A DNA stretch of 18,932 nt from Saccoglossus kowalevskii (lineage: Eukaryota; Hemichordata; Enteropneusta; Harrimaniidae): NCBI RefSeq assembly GCF_000003605.2, contig NW_003108096.1:144898-163829 (forward strand). Reading direction: 5' to 3'. Both the position numbers and the translations under genes were made by a program. Shown piece by piece: positions 9,201 to 16,176 of this stretch. Numbering within the stretch: position 1 is the stretch's first letter; every line of letters starts with the position of its first letter. The notes under the pieces are model-generated. The model did no database searches and had not been told where the DNA came from. It saw only the letters and a program-made list of their open reading frames with translations.

Positions 9201-12200
9201 ATTATTATTATGCAGCTGTCACTATAATATCCCAAGTTACATCATGTCATTGTCCCAATTTTGCAGTATTGCACAGGGTACATTATACCGTATCAGAAAA
9301 AACAAAGTCCATATAAGAACACTTTTGAAAATTAAGTTCATATCTAGAAAATGTTTCTAATTTCCATCTTACTCAGTTCTAGGTATCATACACCCAGCAA
9401 TTAGATAGGGAAGATATTGAAAATAACGTTATTACAAGGATACCACAAAGTACACACTAAGACAATATGCAGTGGCATCAACCTATGCCTAAGCCAATAT
9501 TCCTGCTGTCCTCCATTGCAGTATCCTTAAAAGAACCTCATATCATTATAAAAAAAAATATTTTCATTCAAAGTAAAATTATTTGACAATGTCATCGAAA
9601 GAAATGTCATTATAGTAAACGATTTAATTTCACACCAATTTCAAAAAATTTCCTAAGACAATGGAAATGTCATTGTAGATATTCCTTAGGCAGTGAATTT
9701 CATGAAATATTGCACTACCGGTAATACTGAACTTGAAAAGTTTTTATATTTTATATTTAATCCAAACATAATAATCCAAACATGCAACATGCTAGGTTGT
9801 CCTTAGTAATGGTATAAAGGTATATCTAATGCTTGTTTAAGCATTAAAAAATTGTTCTTGATTTGTTTCTTTTTCTTTGGATTCCAAACAACGATGGAGT
9901 GTGCGCTTTTCTTTTGTAATTTGTGTATGTTATATTTTGAAATAATAATAAATTTAAGTACGACAAATATTATGCTGTAGTCAAATTTCCTTGACATTAA
10001 TATACTTACAGGTGAAATGGCTGCATTGTTCAACGTAGAAGGAAAAAAAAGAAACCCAAAGTTAATGGAGAGAAAATAACACACTTAATATGTACATATT
10101 ATATGACAAGCGTCAATGTAACAAGTCAAGTAATAATACAAATGTAAGAACAGTGTTGTCGATTTATGCTACTAAACATATTTACAAAACTTACAGTTTC
10201 AACATCTCCTACTTTGATATTCATTGGTTCAAATTCATACTTGAATTTATCAGAGTCAGAAGGCTTGAAACCTTGGGGTTCATAGTCTTCAGGAGTCACT
10301 GTGAAAACAAATTATCATTTTAAATTTTAGCTGTCATTGTCACTTTCCTTTTACATTCAGGGTTGATAGTGGTGAATACCTTATTTGTTTTGTGAGGTAT
10401 GATATGTGAAAAATAAAAATGATTTTTATTTCTGAGTGATCCTTTATGAACACAACCTATTTAAATTTAACAGTTTAGATAAATGTTTATAATATGTTAA
10501 TGAATCTTATGTGACACACTGGAGATACTCAACAAATAATGCTGCAAATTTCACCATTGACAGAGATTATTTTTTAATTAGTTTCAGTATTTTCACAAAA
10601 ACCTTGTATCTATATTAATTGATATGGATTGATTTCATGGTCAAATCTCTTGATATATAATGCCAGAGATTAATTAATTAACAATTATTCTCAATATTGT
10701 TCTACTGAATTAGAGAATACAATAATGCTCAAGATTACATGCATCCATACCCAACTAACAAAACAAAACATTACTGACCATCATCATAATAGAGTAGCTT
10801 CATAGTCATGAATACATCATCAGGCAATGATGCCAATGTTTGAGTGAGAACTATGATTGTTCTCAGTAAGCGTACAGTTGCTTTTTTGGTCTCACTGTCA
10901 CTGTAGGCTGAACTTATTTTATTTTCATTCCTAAAAAAAAGAAACAGTTCAAGTATGAAACTAAGATAATACATGTACCAGTAATACATAATATTATTCA
11001 TTGCTAACGAAGCAGTCATTTAATATAATCACAAAATCTACCAGAAACACAGCTTATTTTATTCCGTCTAAACTTTATCATAAAAAAATATAAAATAGAC
11101 CTGAGCAGTGTTTCCCAATATTTTAAACCAAAATAAAGCATGAGATGCTGTTGTAGTTTAATACTGACATCGAAATGACCACACGTATATTTTAGAAACC
11201 ACGCCCAAATTGCAACTCAAACTTTAATTAACAGTTAACCAAACTTTGAATTACGGCAACATACATTTTTATTTTTGTTGAACATCCACAGTTAGTAGCT
11301 CAAACTTTAATTAACAGTTAACCAAAATTTGAGTTATGGGGAACATACATTGTTGACAAAACAAAAAATCAATGTTAATTGAACATCGAGTTACAATTTG
11401 GGCGTGGTTTCTTTTTTTTTCATTTTTGTAACTTGATGTTCGTCAACAATCCAGCATCTCACCATCAATCATGTTTTAATATAAAATCAGCTAAAATTAG
11501 TTAGTGACATAATTTTCTTTGTATGCACGACGTGATGTTATCATAGTAAAGAATCATAAATTGCGTACATCTCATAGAAGAGATACTGACTACAAAAGCA
11601 CAATTCACCAGACCAAATATTTTTGGGCTCAGTAACATCACATGTGTACATATATAGAGTGGTGCTCAATGTCTTAAAGTTTTGTTGTTTCTTATTTAAT
11701 GTATTTTAATTACCTGTAGATGCTAATGCCTCCATTATTTTGATAGTGAAACTTGAATGTATATGACTCGATCAAAGTCTGAATTTATAAAGTGAAAGTT
11801 AAATATTTAAGGATGTTAAACACAAATGTTAATTGGTATATGAAAGCAATCCATGTACAGTCTGAATTAAGGCTGCCTACAAACAAAAACTTGCTTTTGA
11901 GTACTACGGTATATATTTACCCGCGGTGTGTGTGTCTGGTTCAGTAGTGAAGCACAGACAAACAAATGGAAGCAGCTGATGTAAAGTCCATATTGTGCTT
12001 CATTATTATGTGCATATTACCATATCACAAAAAATAAGTTCTAGTTCATTATAACAGAACTTTTTTCCACTACAATTAAGCAGCACAATGCACATACAAT
12101 TTTGAAATGTTCTACCTTTTCATTCTTGTCTAGTTACCTAACCAGCATAGCTGTCATATATTAGGCATGGCTTGAACTTCAAATTTGAGAGGACACCCCT

Positions 12201-15200
12201 TTTCAAGGCAAAAATTGTTAGTAATAATATAGAGAGAAATCTGTAAAGTTCAAGCCATAGTGAATTAGGTCACACAAAATTAGTTTCCCCATTATTTTTT
12301 TTTACTTGACAAAGTCATAATATATAGTATTTATCCTATTATAAGCCCCACCCCAACATAATATGCTTATGGGGTCCCATCCATCTGTCACAATCTCAGA
12401 GCATCACTGTATAGATGGAAACAAAACTTAATTGCTACAACAACACATATTAACACATACCTCTGGATCATCTGGATCAACATAAATCTGTTTGTAGGAA
12501 AAAAAAGTTTTGTCTGTTAATAAAGAGTTCATCAATAGTTGAAATGCTAGCAAACTGGCAAACTCTAAGATACGTGTAAGTAGCAGATAATGAAGAATTT
12601 AACCTGTCTAAGATCAGGCTTTAAGCCATGTTTAAAACTAGTTTTCCATTACATTTGATTATAATTTAGGCAAACATGATATGAACAAGAATCCTTCATA
12701 ACTACTTTTCTCTCGATATACATTTGCCACTTACCCCAACAATCACAGCTCGGAGCTAGTTGTCCATTTGCGATAATAGAAAGAAATAAAGAAAAAAATT
12801 TAATAAATATGTTAGAATTAGCAGCACAAGCCTCTAACTTAAATTATTGTTAAACTGATAGTTTGAATGGATCATCAGGTTTTAATGTCCCATGATGTTT
12901 TTGTATAAGTTCTACGTCATCATTGAATGGCTGTCTCCATGACTTCAGTATGTTACTATGGGAACTTGTATGCACAAACTATCCCGTACGTATGGCCCGC
13001 CCATAATACTCAAGTCCAATTCACTAGTCAATTATTTGTAGATGTCATTGACGACATCTAGTCTACCTAGTCCATCTAGTCTATATATTTTATATAAATA
13101 TTCTATTTGTTTAAAACAGTAACTATTTAAAATCTAATGAATTACATATGTTTGATAGCTCTCAGAACATATTTTTTGTTTTCAAAACTGCATGTGTGTA
13201 TAGTAAGGCCAAACTTTTATTATCCCTTGTTTCGCAAACCCGCTAAATGAACAGGAGCCGAAAATGAAATAAAAATAAAATTTTATTTTAGCGTAATTTC
13301 TCGCGCCTGCCGACTTGTAAGTGCAAAAAATTGATAAAAAAAAACCTTATTTTTAAGTTGCATTTTCATGGGAGTATCATGATCAAAGTACCGAAATCTC
13401 GCACAGATGAAAAACAAGGTTATACATGGAATAACATTTTATTTAATTTCTTCTCTCCGATCAATGGTCCCGATTACAATTCTTTGAGAATCACACAAAT
13501 CTAATAGAAAAAAGAATTAATTTTTTTTTTTTCGCCCTCCTTAAAAAACTTGCCTTATAAAAACTCGAGAAACAAGGAATAAAAAAAATATGGCCTAATT
13601 TGAAATATAAGAATTATTTTCTGTATCAATTGTGTCATATATACCTCAAAGTTCATTAGTACACTTCAATGCACCAGGAAATTGATGCATACAAATACTT
13701 ACATATTTCTTATCAAGAGCTTCAAAGCAACCTTTCACCCATTTGATTAACTGACAAGCACCTGGACAAGCACTGTCATCTCTTAAAATTTTCAGATTTA
13801 AATCTGTAAATAGCAAAAAAAAACAAAATTCATAGAAATATACAAACTTTATTCCAATCGGGAGAACACCTTACATTTCTAATTTGGCATTTAAAATGAG
13901 ATAAATTTAATAGTAAATATAATAAACAAAAATAAAAATATACTATACGTAGTGTTGTGTAGGCGTATTGTTTGTCCATTTAGTGTTATTCAAGTACACA
14001 TACTATAAATATATAATAGTGTGTGCATGTTTTGACTGTGTTACCAGTATTTATTTTTTTTATCCAAATTCAGGAAATTTGCATTTACACTTGGATACAT
14101 TGTGTCTCTTTGCTTGGTATGTCATTTATCATATGGTAATGATGTTTCTCATCTTCAACTTCATTACAATGAGAACACAAGCTGTTTTCCATTGGTGTTT
14201 TTGGTTTAGCGTAACATCTCAGTTACAAGTTTATGGCAACCAAATCTAAATTTGTATGCTATGTATTGCGATTTGAGATATGATGTGGCTCCTGATTTCC
14301 TTCACTTATTTTGTAAATATAAAATGTGAATTTCATTTTTCCAAATTAAAATTACATAATAATAGTAAGATCTTTTTCAAGATGACTATATATATTTAAT
14401 GCCAATGAATTAGCACAACTACGATGGTTGCATCATAGCAAATCTTTTTGCATCATTGGCATCTCATATTGGCTCAGAGGACACACTGTATTTATTATTT
14501 ATATCTTATTGGTAAAAGAAGTAACAGATACCTTCTAGACACCTATCTCCAAAAGCATGTTCAGGAAAGATAGCTCTTAGATACGTAATGTTGGAAAGTG
14601 CAACAGCCAGTAATTTCTTTACAAAGAGTGCAGACTGCTGCTCTGTTAGTTGTCCCTGTGGAAATACACTGGACCACTAAAAGAGATATAAATGTTTAAA
14701 GTCAGTGCTTCGACAACATACACTGACTGAATTTTCTCACATACTGGCTGCCGTACTGTTGCTTTTATAGTTCCTTTACCTCAAATACAAGGATAAACAG
14801 TAGAAAAAATGTGAAACTTTCAGAAAATTCATCTTTCAATGCACAAAATCATACTACCAGGCCTGACACTGACTGAATTTTAATTTTAATCGTTGTACAT
14901 ACTTTTCTTACATACTGGCTGCCATACTGTTGCTTTTATAGTTCCTTTACCTCAAATGCAAGGATAATCAGTAGCAAAAATGTGAAACTTTTAAGAAATT
15001 CAGCTTTCAATGCACAAAATCATACTACCAGGTCTGAAGTTCATGGAGGCCATTGCCTAGATGCCAAAAAATTATCATAAAAGCTGTTCATGCCTTCACA
15101 GTATATCTGTCACAAATGCAATATCATTTTTAAAAAATATCGCTATAATAAGAGCTATGAACTCACAGGCTACCGTAGCTTTAATAAGGAAGTAGAAACG

Positions 15201-15425
15201 CAACAAATCCAAGAAAATAACTATTTGGGGGGGAAATCTCACTATTTTTATTTGAGTTTTTACTGAACAAAATTTACACATTATATCAATACTTTTTAGT
15301 CAAACACTGTCCAAATTTTTCAGAGCAGAACAGAAAAAAACTCAGAAACATAAATAGATGGAAAAACTTACATTTCCCGTCTTCCCTTTTACTCCCGGTC
15401 GAACTGCGGTGGAAGTAAGAGACAT
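3126..15425 (-). CDS. HORMAD1: HORMAD1/Hop1-type meiotic HORMA-domain protein with PHD finger and winged helix (complete, 18 coding exons)
   Basis: Role known for the family: HORMADs sit on the axes of unsynapsed meiotic chromosomes, promote Spo11 break formation and interhomolog repair, and are removed by TRIP13 after synapsis. Seen here, join on the minus strand: 15425-15372, 14676-14532, 13803-13703, 12755-12735, 12487-12461, 11778-11714, 10930-10779, 10298-10195, 10020-10010, 9150-8991, 8406-8298, 7950-7853, 7388-7272, 6973-6744, 6531-6351, 5161-5066, 4877-4803, 3230-3126. All introns are GT-AG, phases agree, and the frame is open for 616 residues. HORMA (about 22-232) shows family blocks such as NITYLRAIFPE, CQLIKW, LPDDVFMTMKLLYYDD and VTPEDYEPQGFK. 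PHD is 343-386, winged helix about 400-475, and the tail is basic. The length is near yeast Hop1 (605) and well above human HORMAD1 (394). The start ATG has A at -3. HORMAD2 is the alternative name; the family assignment is firm. Confidence 0.95.
3231..4802 (-). other. HORMAD intron 18 (1572 bp), including a GC-rich island
   Basis: Largest intron. It holds a CTCF-core-like word TAGAGGGCGC at 3890-3899 and an island at about 4205-4490 distinctly richer in G+C than its surroundings, with small hairpins. A 44-codon minus-strand frame crosses the island but lacks family resemblance and matching splice phases. Confidence 0.6.
4436..4473. repeat. Hairpin with perfect 9-bp GC arms
   Basis: GGGGGCGCA (4436-4444) and TGCGCCCCC (4465-4473) are perfect inverted arms around a 20-nt loop. 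A second small hairpin AGGGAGA/TCTCCCT lies at 4257-4276. Confidence 0.7.
4803..4877 (-). CDS. HORMAD1: HORMAD exon 18 (basic tail, residues 558-582)
   Basis: Encodes PRQSPRFQKRRFDERETKIV and SRTDQ, a basic segment. The acceptor is atctacag. The donor CAG|gtgatt is weaker than the others. If it is skipped, the frame adds VINL and stops at TGA (4790-4788), giving a 586-residue form without the last exon. Confidence 0.83.
5066..5161 (-). CDS. HORMAD1: HORMAD exon 17 (conserved C-terminal block, residues 526-557)
   Basis: Encodes IEQLTSKTSRMDMSGKSLG, which resembles the vertebrate HORMAD1 tail segment VEQLVNKTSELDMSESK (recalled from memory), followed by a basic cluster KRSKRVK that could be a nuclear localisation signal. 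The acceptor is ttgtcatag and the donor gtatgt; both ends are phase 0. Confidence 0.92.
5162..6350 (-). other. HORMAD intron 16-17 spacer (1189 bp)
   Basis: Noncoding apart from the inverted-repeat element at its exon 16 end (6197-6304). No other exon-like stretch was found. Confidence 0.6.
6197..6304. repeat. Short inverted-repeat (MITE-like) element, about 108 bp
   Basis: Left arm GGAGTATATCTCATGAG (6197-6213) pairs with the right arm 6283-6304, which carries a 5-nt insertion relative to it. It lies 46 bp from the exon 16 donor. Confidence 0.65.
6351..6531 (-). CDS. HORMAD1: HORMAD exon 16 (end of winged helix and SQ-rich linker, residues 465-525)
   Basis: Encodes RLGKIVNIDKVTEVGLQRYC, probably the wing and closing strand, then a disordered Ser/Gln/Lys/Pro linker with three SQ sites (Ser501, Ser511, Ser516). 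The acceptor is ttcttgtatag and the donor gtaaaa. If the donor is not used, the frame reads four more residues (VKIV) and stops at TAA. Confidence 0.88.
6744..6973 (-). CDS. HORMAD1: HORMAD exon 15 (winged-helix domain, residues 389-464 plus 2 nt)
   Basis: Begins SNDVFRRPTDFILYG directly after the last PHD cysteine. It continues with a three-helix pattern (AMCLWRRSLLACTEF, LIAPNFSRRLGVEM, VAQGLINRLQKEGFV) that fits the winged helix of the Hop1-type chromatin-binding region. The acceptor at ctatcaccag is chosen because it alone keeps phase 0; later AGs give stops or a wrong phase. The donor is gtaagt. Confidence 0.92.
7171..7190 (+). repeat. Solo end fragment resembling the 13204-13598 element
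   Basis: taaggccaaacttcttttag shares 13 consecutive bases with the left terminus of the inverted-repeat element in intron 4. It lies in intron 14. Short, so chance is possible. Confidence 0.3.
7272..7388 (-). CDS. HORMAD1: HORMAD exon 14 (PHD finger, residues 350-388)
   Basis: Encodes EDGLMVKCEGCKFWQHAIC and ends with NCDVCAD. With exon 13 this gives a C4HC3 PHD finger: Cys343, Cys345, Cys357, Cys360, His365, Cys368, Cys383, Cys386, with the invariant Trp363 two residues before the His. The LMVKC stretch matches the (F/L)MI.C strand of histone-reading PHDs. The acceptor is tttcattag and the donor gtaagt. Confidence 0.96.
7389..8297 (-). other. HORMAD introns 13 and 12, flanking exon 13
   Basis: Introns of 464 bp (7389-7852) and 347 bp (7951-8297) separate the PHD and linker exons. 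AT-rich, with nothing further recognised. Confidence 0.55.
7853..7950 (-). CDS. HORMAD1: HORMAD exon 13 (linker and first PHD ligands, residues 317-349)
   Basis: Encodes a Ser/Thr/Gln-rich linker with SQ sites at Ser327 and Ser335, then YKVRCPCGCNE, which supplies the first zinc-ligand pair (Cys343, Cys345) of the PHD finger completed in the next exon. The acceptor is atcactag and the donor gtaaat. Length is 98 nt, ending in phase 0. Confidence 0.9.
8298..8406 (-). CDS. HORMAD1: HORMAD exon 12 (linker, residues 281-316 plus 1 nt)
   Basis: Encodes a disordered segment with NYDNQSLSMNSHQHKSNSQ and a Pro/Cys stretch (EPIPCPDVPCESPAKP). It contains the SQ site Ser298. Assignment rests on splice signals (acceptor tttttttacgtag, donor gtattt), an open frame and matching phases rather than on conserved residues, so it is less certain than its neighbours. 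Confidence 0.78.
8407..8990 (-). other. HORMAD intron 11 (584 bp)
   Basis: AT-rich noncoding sequence between linker exons 12 and 11; nothing else recognised. Confidence 0.55.
8991..9150 (-). CDS. HORMAD1: HORMAD exon 11 (end of HORMA and acidic linker, residues 227-280)
   Basis: Begins VKLRIKTDSSLFDAK, the last HORMA strand, then runs into an acidic low-complexity linker (DDATEVVEEETSEYD and DEGKDNEDEPMQE) typical of the unstructured middle of HORMADs. The acceptor is taatatatag, with a weak pyrimidine tract, and the donor gtaaat. Length is 160 nt, ending in phase 0. Confidence 0.93.
9151..10009 (-). other. HORMAD intron 10 (859 bp)
   Basis: Lies between the 11-nt microexon and exon 11. 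It holds a small hairpin near 9652-9690 (CCTAAGACAATG ... CATTGT ... CTTAGG). Confidence 0.55.
10010..10020 (-). CDS. HORMAD1: HORMAD exon 10, 11-nt microexon (residues 224-226 plus 2 nt)
   Basis: The eleven bases CCATTTCACCT lie between acceptor aacaatgcag and donor gtaagt. They encode PFH plus two bases of Leu227, restoring the family motif (T/S)PFHxxKxKV across the junction: ...GDVET-PFHL-VKLRIKT. Without them exons 9 and 11 are out of phase and the invariant PFH is missing. A pyrimidine tract (gggtttcttttttttccttct) lies 15-35 nt upstream of the acceptor, which may help recognition of so short an exon. Confidence 0.88.
10195..10298 (-). CDS. HORMAD1: HORMAD exon 9 (residues 189-223)
   Basis: Encodes VTPEDYEPQGFK, the family signature VTPPDYQPPGFK, then an acidic spacer and FEPMNIKVGDVET, matching GEPMYLNVGEVST. 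This is the C-terminal, safety-belt side of the HORMA fold. The acceptor is gttttcacag and the donor gtaagt. Length is 104 nt, ending in phase 0. Confidence 0.96.
10299..10778 (-). other. HORMAD intron 8 (480 bp)
   Basis: AT-rich noncoding sequence; no repeats or further exons recognised. Confidence 0.55.
10779..10930 (-). CDS. HORMAD1: HORMAD exon 8 (residues 138-188 plus 1 nt)
   Basis: The most diagnostic exon. It encodes SETKKATVRLLRTIIVLTQT and LASLPDDVFMTMKLLYYDD, matching the HORMAD block DTKKA..LLI.KIY.LMQ.LGPLPNDVCLTMKLFYYDE. The acceptor has a long T run (tttttttag) and the donor is gtcagt. Length is 152 nt, ending in phase 1. Confidence 0.97.
11141..11461. mobile_element. Foldback MITE-like element in intron 7
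   Basis: Inner terminal repeats 11194-11218 and 11388-11412 match at 24 of 25 bases (agaaaccacgcccaaattg...). Similarity extends outward to TGAGATGCTG (11141-11150) and its complement at 11452-11461. Inside, ctcaaactttaattaacagttaacc is directly repeated (from 11216 and from 11299, offset 83 bp). No coding capacity and no clear target-site duplication. Confidence 0.7.
11714..11778 (-). CDS. HORMAD1: HORMAD exon 7 (residues 117-137 plus 2 nt)
   Basis: Encodes TLIESYTFKFHYQNNGGISIY, the counterpart of TISECYQFKFKYTNNGP in vertebrate HORMAD1, a core beta strand. The acceptor is aattcag and the donor gtaatt. Length is 65 nt; the last two bases (AG) join G of the next exon to make Arg138. Confidence 0.95.
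12167..12258. mobile_element. 92-bp element with perfect 13-bp terminal inverted repeats
   Basis: ATGGCTTGAACTT (12167-12179) and AAGTTCAAGCCAT (12246-12258) are perfect complements. Lies in intron 6. Probably a small MITE remnant; flanking ttagg words are not positioned as a clean duplication. Confidence 0.6.
12461..12487 (-). CDS. HORMAD1: HORMAD exon 6, 27-nt microexon (residues 108-116)
   Basis: Nine in-frame codons, IYVDPDDPE, correspond to the conserved HORMAD turn VYTNPEDPQ. The acceptor is cctacaaacag and the donor gtatgt; both ends are phase 0. Skipping it would keep the frame but delete a surface loop of the HORMA domain. Confidence 0.9.
12735..12755 (-). CDS. HORMAD1: HORMAD exon 5, 21-nt microexon (residues 101-107)
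   Basis: Seven in-frame codons, LRAVIVG, lie between acceptor aactag and donor gtaagt. They fill exactly the family position YLRMVVLAVY in the central HORMA strand. The acceptor has a poor pyrimidine tract (caaatggacaactag). The exon is recognised because the family sequence needs these residues and both neighbouring phases are 0. Confidence 0.85.
13204..13598. mobile_element. MITE-like element with 28-bp terminal inverted repeats in intron 4
   Basis: Left arm 13206-13233 (AGGCCA...CCTTGTTTC) and right arm 13569-13596 match at 24 of 28 bases. The total is about 395 bp with no coding capacity. The interior includes an 18-bp AT palindrome around 13274-13291 and a CGCGCC-containing patch near 13304. 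Confidence 0.65.
13703..13803 (-). CDS. HORMAD1: HORMAD exon 4 (residues 67-100)
   Basis: Encodes DLNLKILRDDSACPGACQL followed by IKWVKGCFEALDKKY, matching the HORMAD block LCVKILRED..CPG..QLVKWM.GC.DAL.KKY. The exon is 101 nt with acceptor tttacag and donor gtaagt. It completes the codon split after exon 3 and ends in phase 0. Confidence 0.95.
13804..14531 (-). other. HORMAD intron 3 (728 bp)
   Basis: Contains a 10-bp perfect inverted repeat ATGCCAATGA (14399-14408)/TCATTGGCAT (14453-14462), about 70 bp downstream of exon 3. A plus-strand open frame at 13968-14249 is AT-driven and has no protein-like features. Confidence 0.55.
14532..14676 (-). CDS. HORMAD1: HORMAD exon 3 (residues 19-66 plus 1 nt)
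   Basis: This exon encodes the first HORMA helices, including VFPQGQLTEQQS, FVKKLLAVALS and NITYLRAIFPEHAFGDR, which align residue by residue with vertebrate HORMAD1 (TEQQS..VKRLLAVSVS.ITYLRGIFPE). The acceptor is a strong pyrimidine tract (ctcttttag) and the donor is gtatct. Length is 145 nt, ending in phase 1. Confidence 0.95.
14720..15040. repeat. Tandem duplication in intron 2
   Basis: 14720-14865 and 14866-15040 are two copies of one segment (acatactggctgcc.tactg, ttatagttcctttacctcaa, tgcacaaaatcatactacca). Copy 2 carries an extra stretch of about 27 bp near its start. High similarity suggests a recent duplication. Confidence 0.85.
15372..15425 (-). CDS. HORMAD1: HORMAD exon 2 (first coding exon, residues 1-18)
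   Basis: The exon opens at an acceptor (ttttcag) with first base 15444, followed by a short leader ending in an A-run and then ATG at 15425. It encodes MSLTSTAVRPGVKGKTGN, a Ser/Thr- and Lys-rich N-terminal tail before the HORMA fold, like the short tails of vertebrate HORMADs. The donor is gtaagt and it ends in phase 0. A TAG in the leader stops any upstream frame, so this ATG is the best start. Confidence 0.85.
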
Positions 15426-15690
15426 TTTTTTTTCGCTAGGAATTCTGAAAAGTGAATAAAATTTATGTTTCTCTCTTTTGGATCTCATATTTGAAACAGG
15501 ACACGATGAACATTTCTCAAAAAAATAATAAATGGATACAGTGTACTTTATAGGGGGGAAATTATAGAGTTTGAAAGAGAAAATAAAACTCTGACATAAG
15601 TTCGATGCACAGCTATATCCATACGCAAAAAGGATTTTAACATAACGAGGAATGCAAACATTAACTAAATAAAAGAAAACCCAACTTTAC

Positions 15691-15745
15691 CAGTCTTCGT
15701 CGATTTATCTGCAAAAACTACGTGTCTTCTCAGGTGAGCTTCAAA
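15691..15745 (-). other. HORMAD1: Probable untranslated exon 1 of HORMAD
   Basis: A good donor (ACTG|gtaaag, intron starting at 15690) lies 246 bp upstream of the exon 2 acceptor. It would supply the 5' part of the leader, since exon 2 begins at an acceptor before its ATG. The transcription start is not visible; the upper limit given is a guess. Confidence 0.4.
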
Positions 15746-15807
15746 TTCCTGGTCTGCACTTTTGAGCAAGTAAATTTCTGTATGTGTGCAACAAAAGCTC
15801 AAATGCG

Positions 15808-15897
15808 ATTGGTTGCTCAACAAAAATTTACAGTCAATGACGTAATTCACAAGGCAGACGACAAAAAGTGGGAAATACGAAATTTAAATTTCGCGCC
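15808..15897 (-). promoter_or_regulatory. Candidate HORMAD promoter: CCAAT, CRE-like and E2F-like sites
   Basis: Within 90 bp upstream of the putative exon 1 there is CCAAT on the minus strand (15812-15808), TGACGTAA on the plus strand (15838-15845, a CREB/CREM/ATF-type variant) and TTTCGCGCC (15889-15897, an E2F-type site). CRE and E2F sites are common at germline and meiotic genes in animals. No TATA box is seen close by. Site function is inferred. Confidence 0.4.
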
Positions 15898-16160
15898 TGT
15901 TAGAATTCCGTCGATGTCGTCTGCATGGTTTCTTTATCGAACATTTATCTGTATCACCACAAATTTCATCAAGAAATCTATTCTAAGCCAAATTTAAATT
16001 TGCCATGAGTGCAAGCGCATAACTATAAAACTACGAAATTATCCGTATAATCAATATTTCTCCGAGTAGCACGCCATTTTCAACTCCCTTGAATGACAAT
16101 AAAAATGACAATAGGACACCATAGGGCAACATCGAGTAGTATACGTTGGAGCACAGTCCC

Positions 16161-16176
16161 TCAACACCGGTGTTGA
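16161..16176. repeat. Perfect 16-bp palindrome
   Basis: TCAACACCGGTGTTGA is fully self-complementary and is extended by CACAG/CTGTG arms after a 4-nt gap on one side. It could be a dimeric transcription-factor site or a hairpin. Confidence 0.6.

Noticed and set aside
9652-9690. Small hairpin CCTAAGACAATG/CATTGT..CTTAGG in intron 10.
   Set aside because: Short, bulged, and expected by chance in AT-rich DNA; no repeat partner seen.
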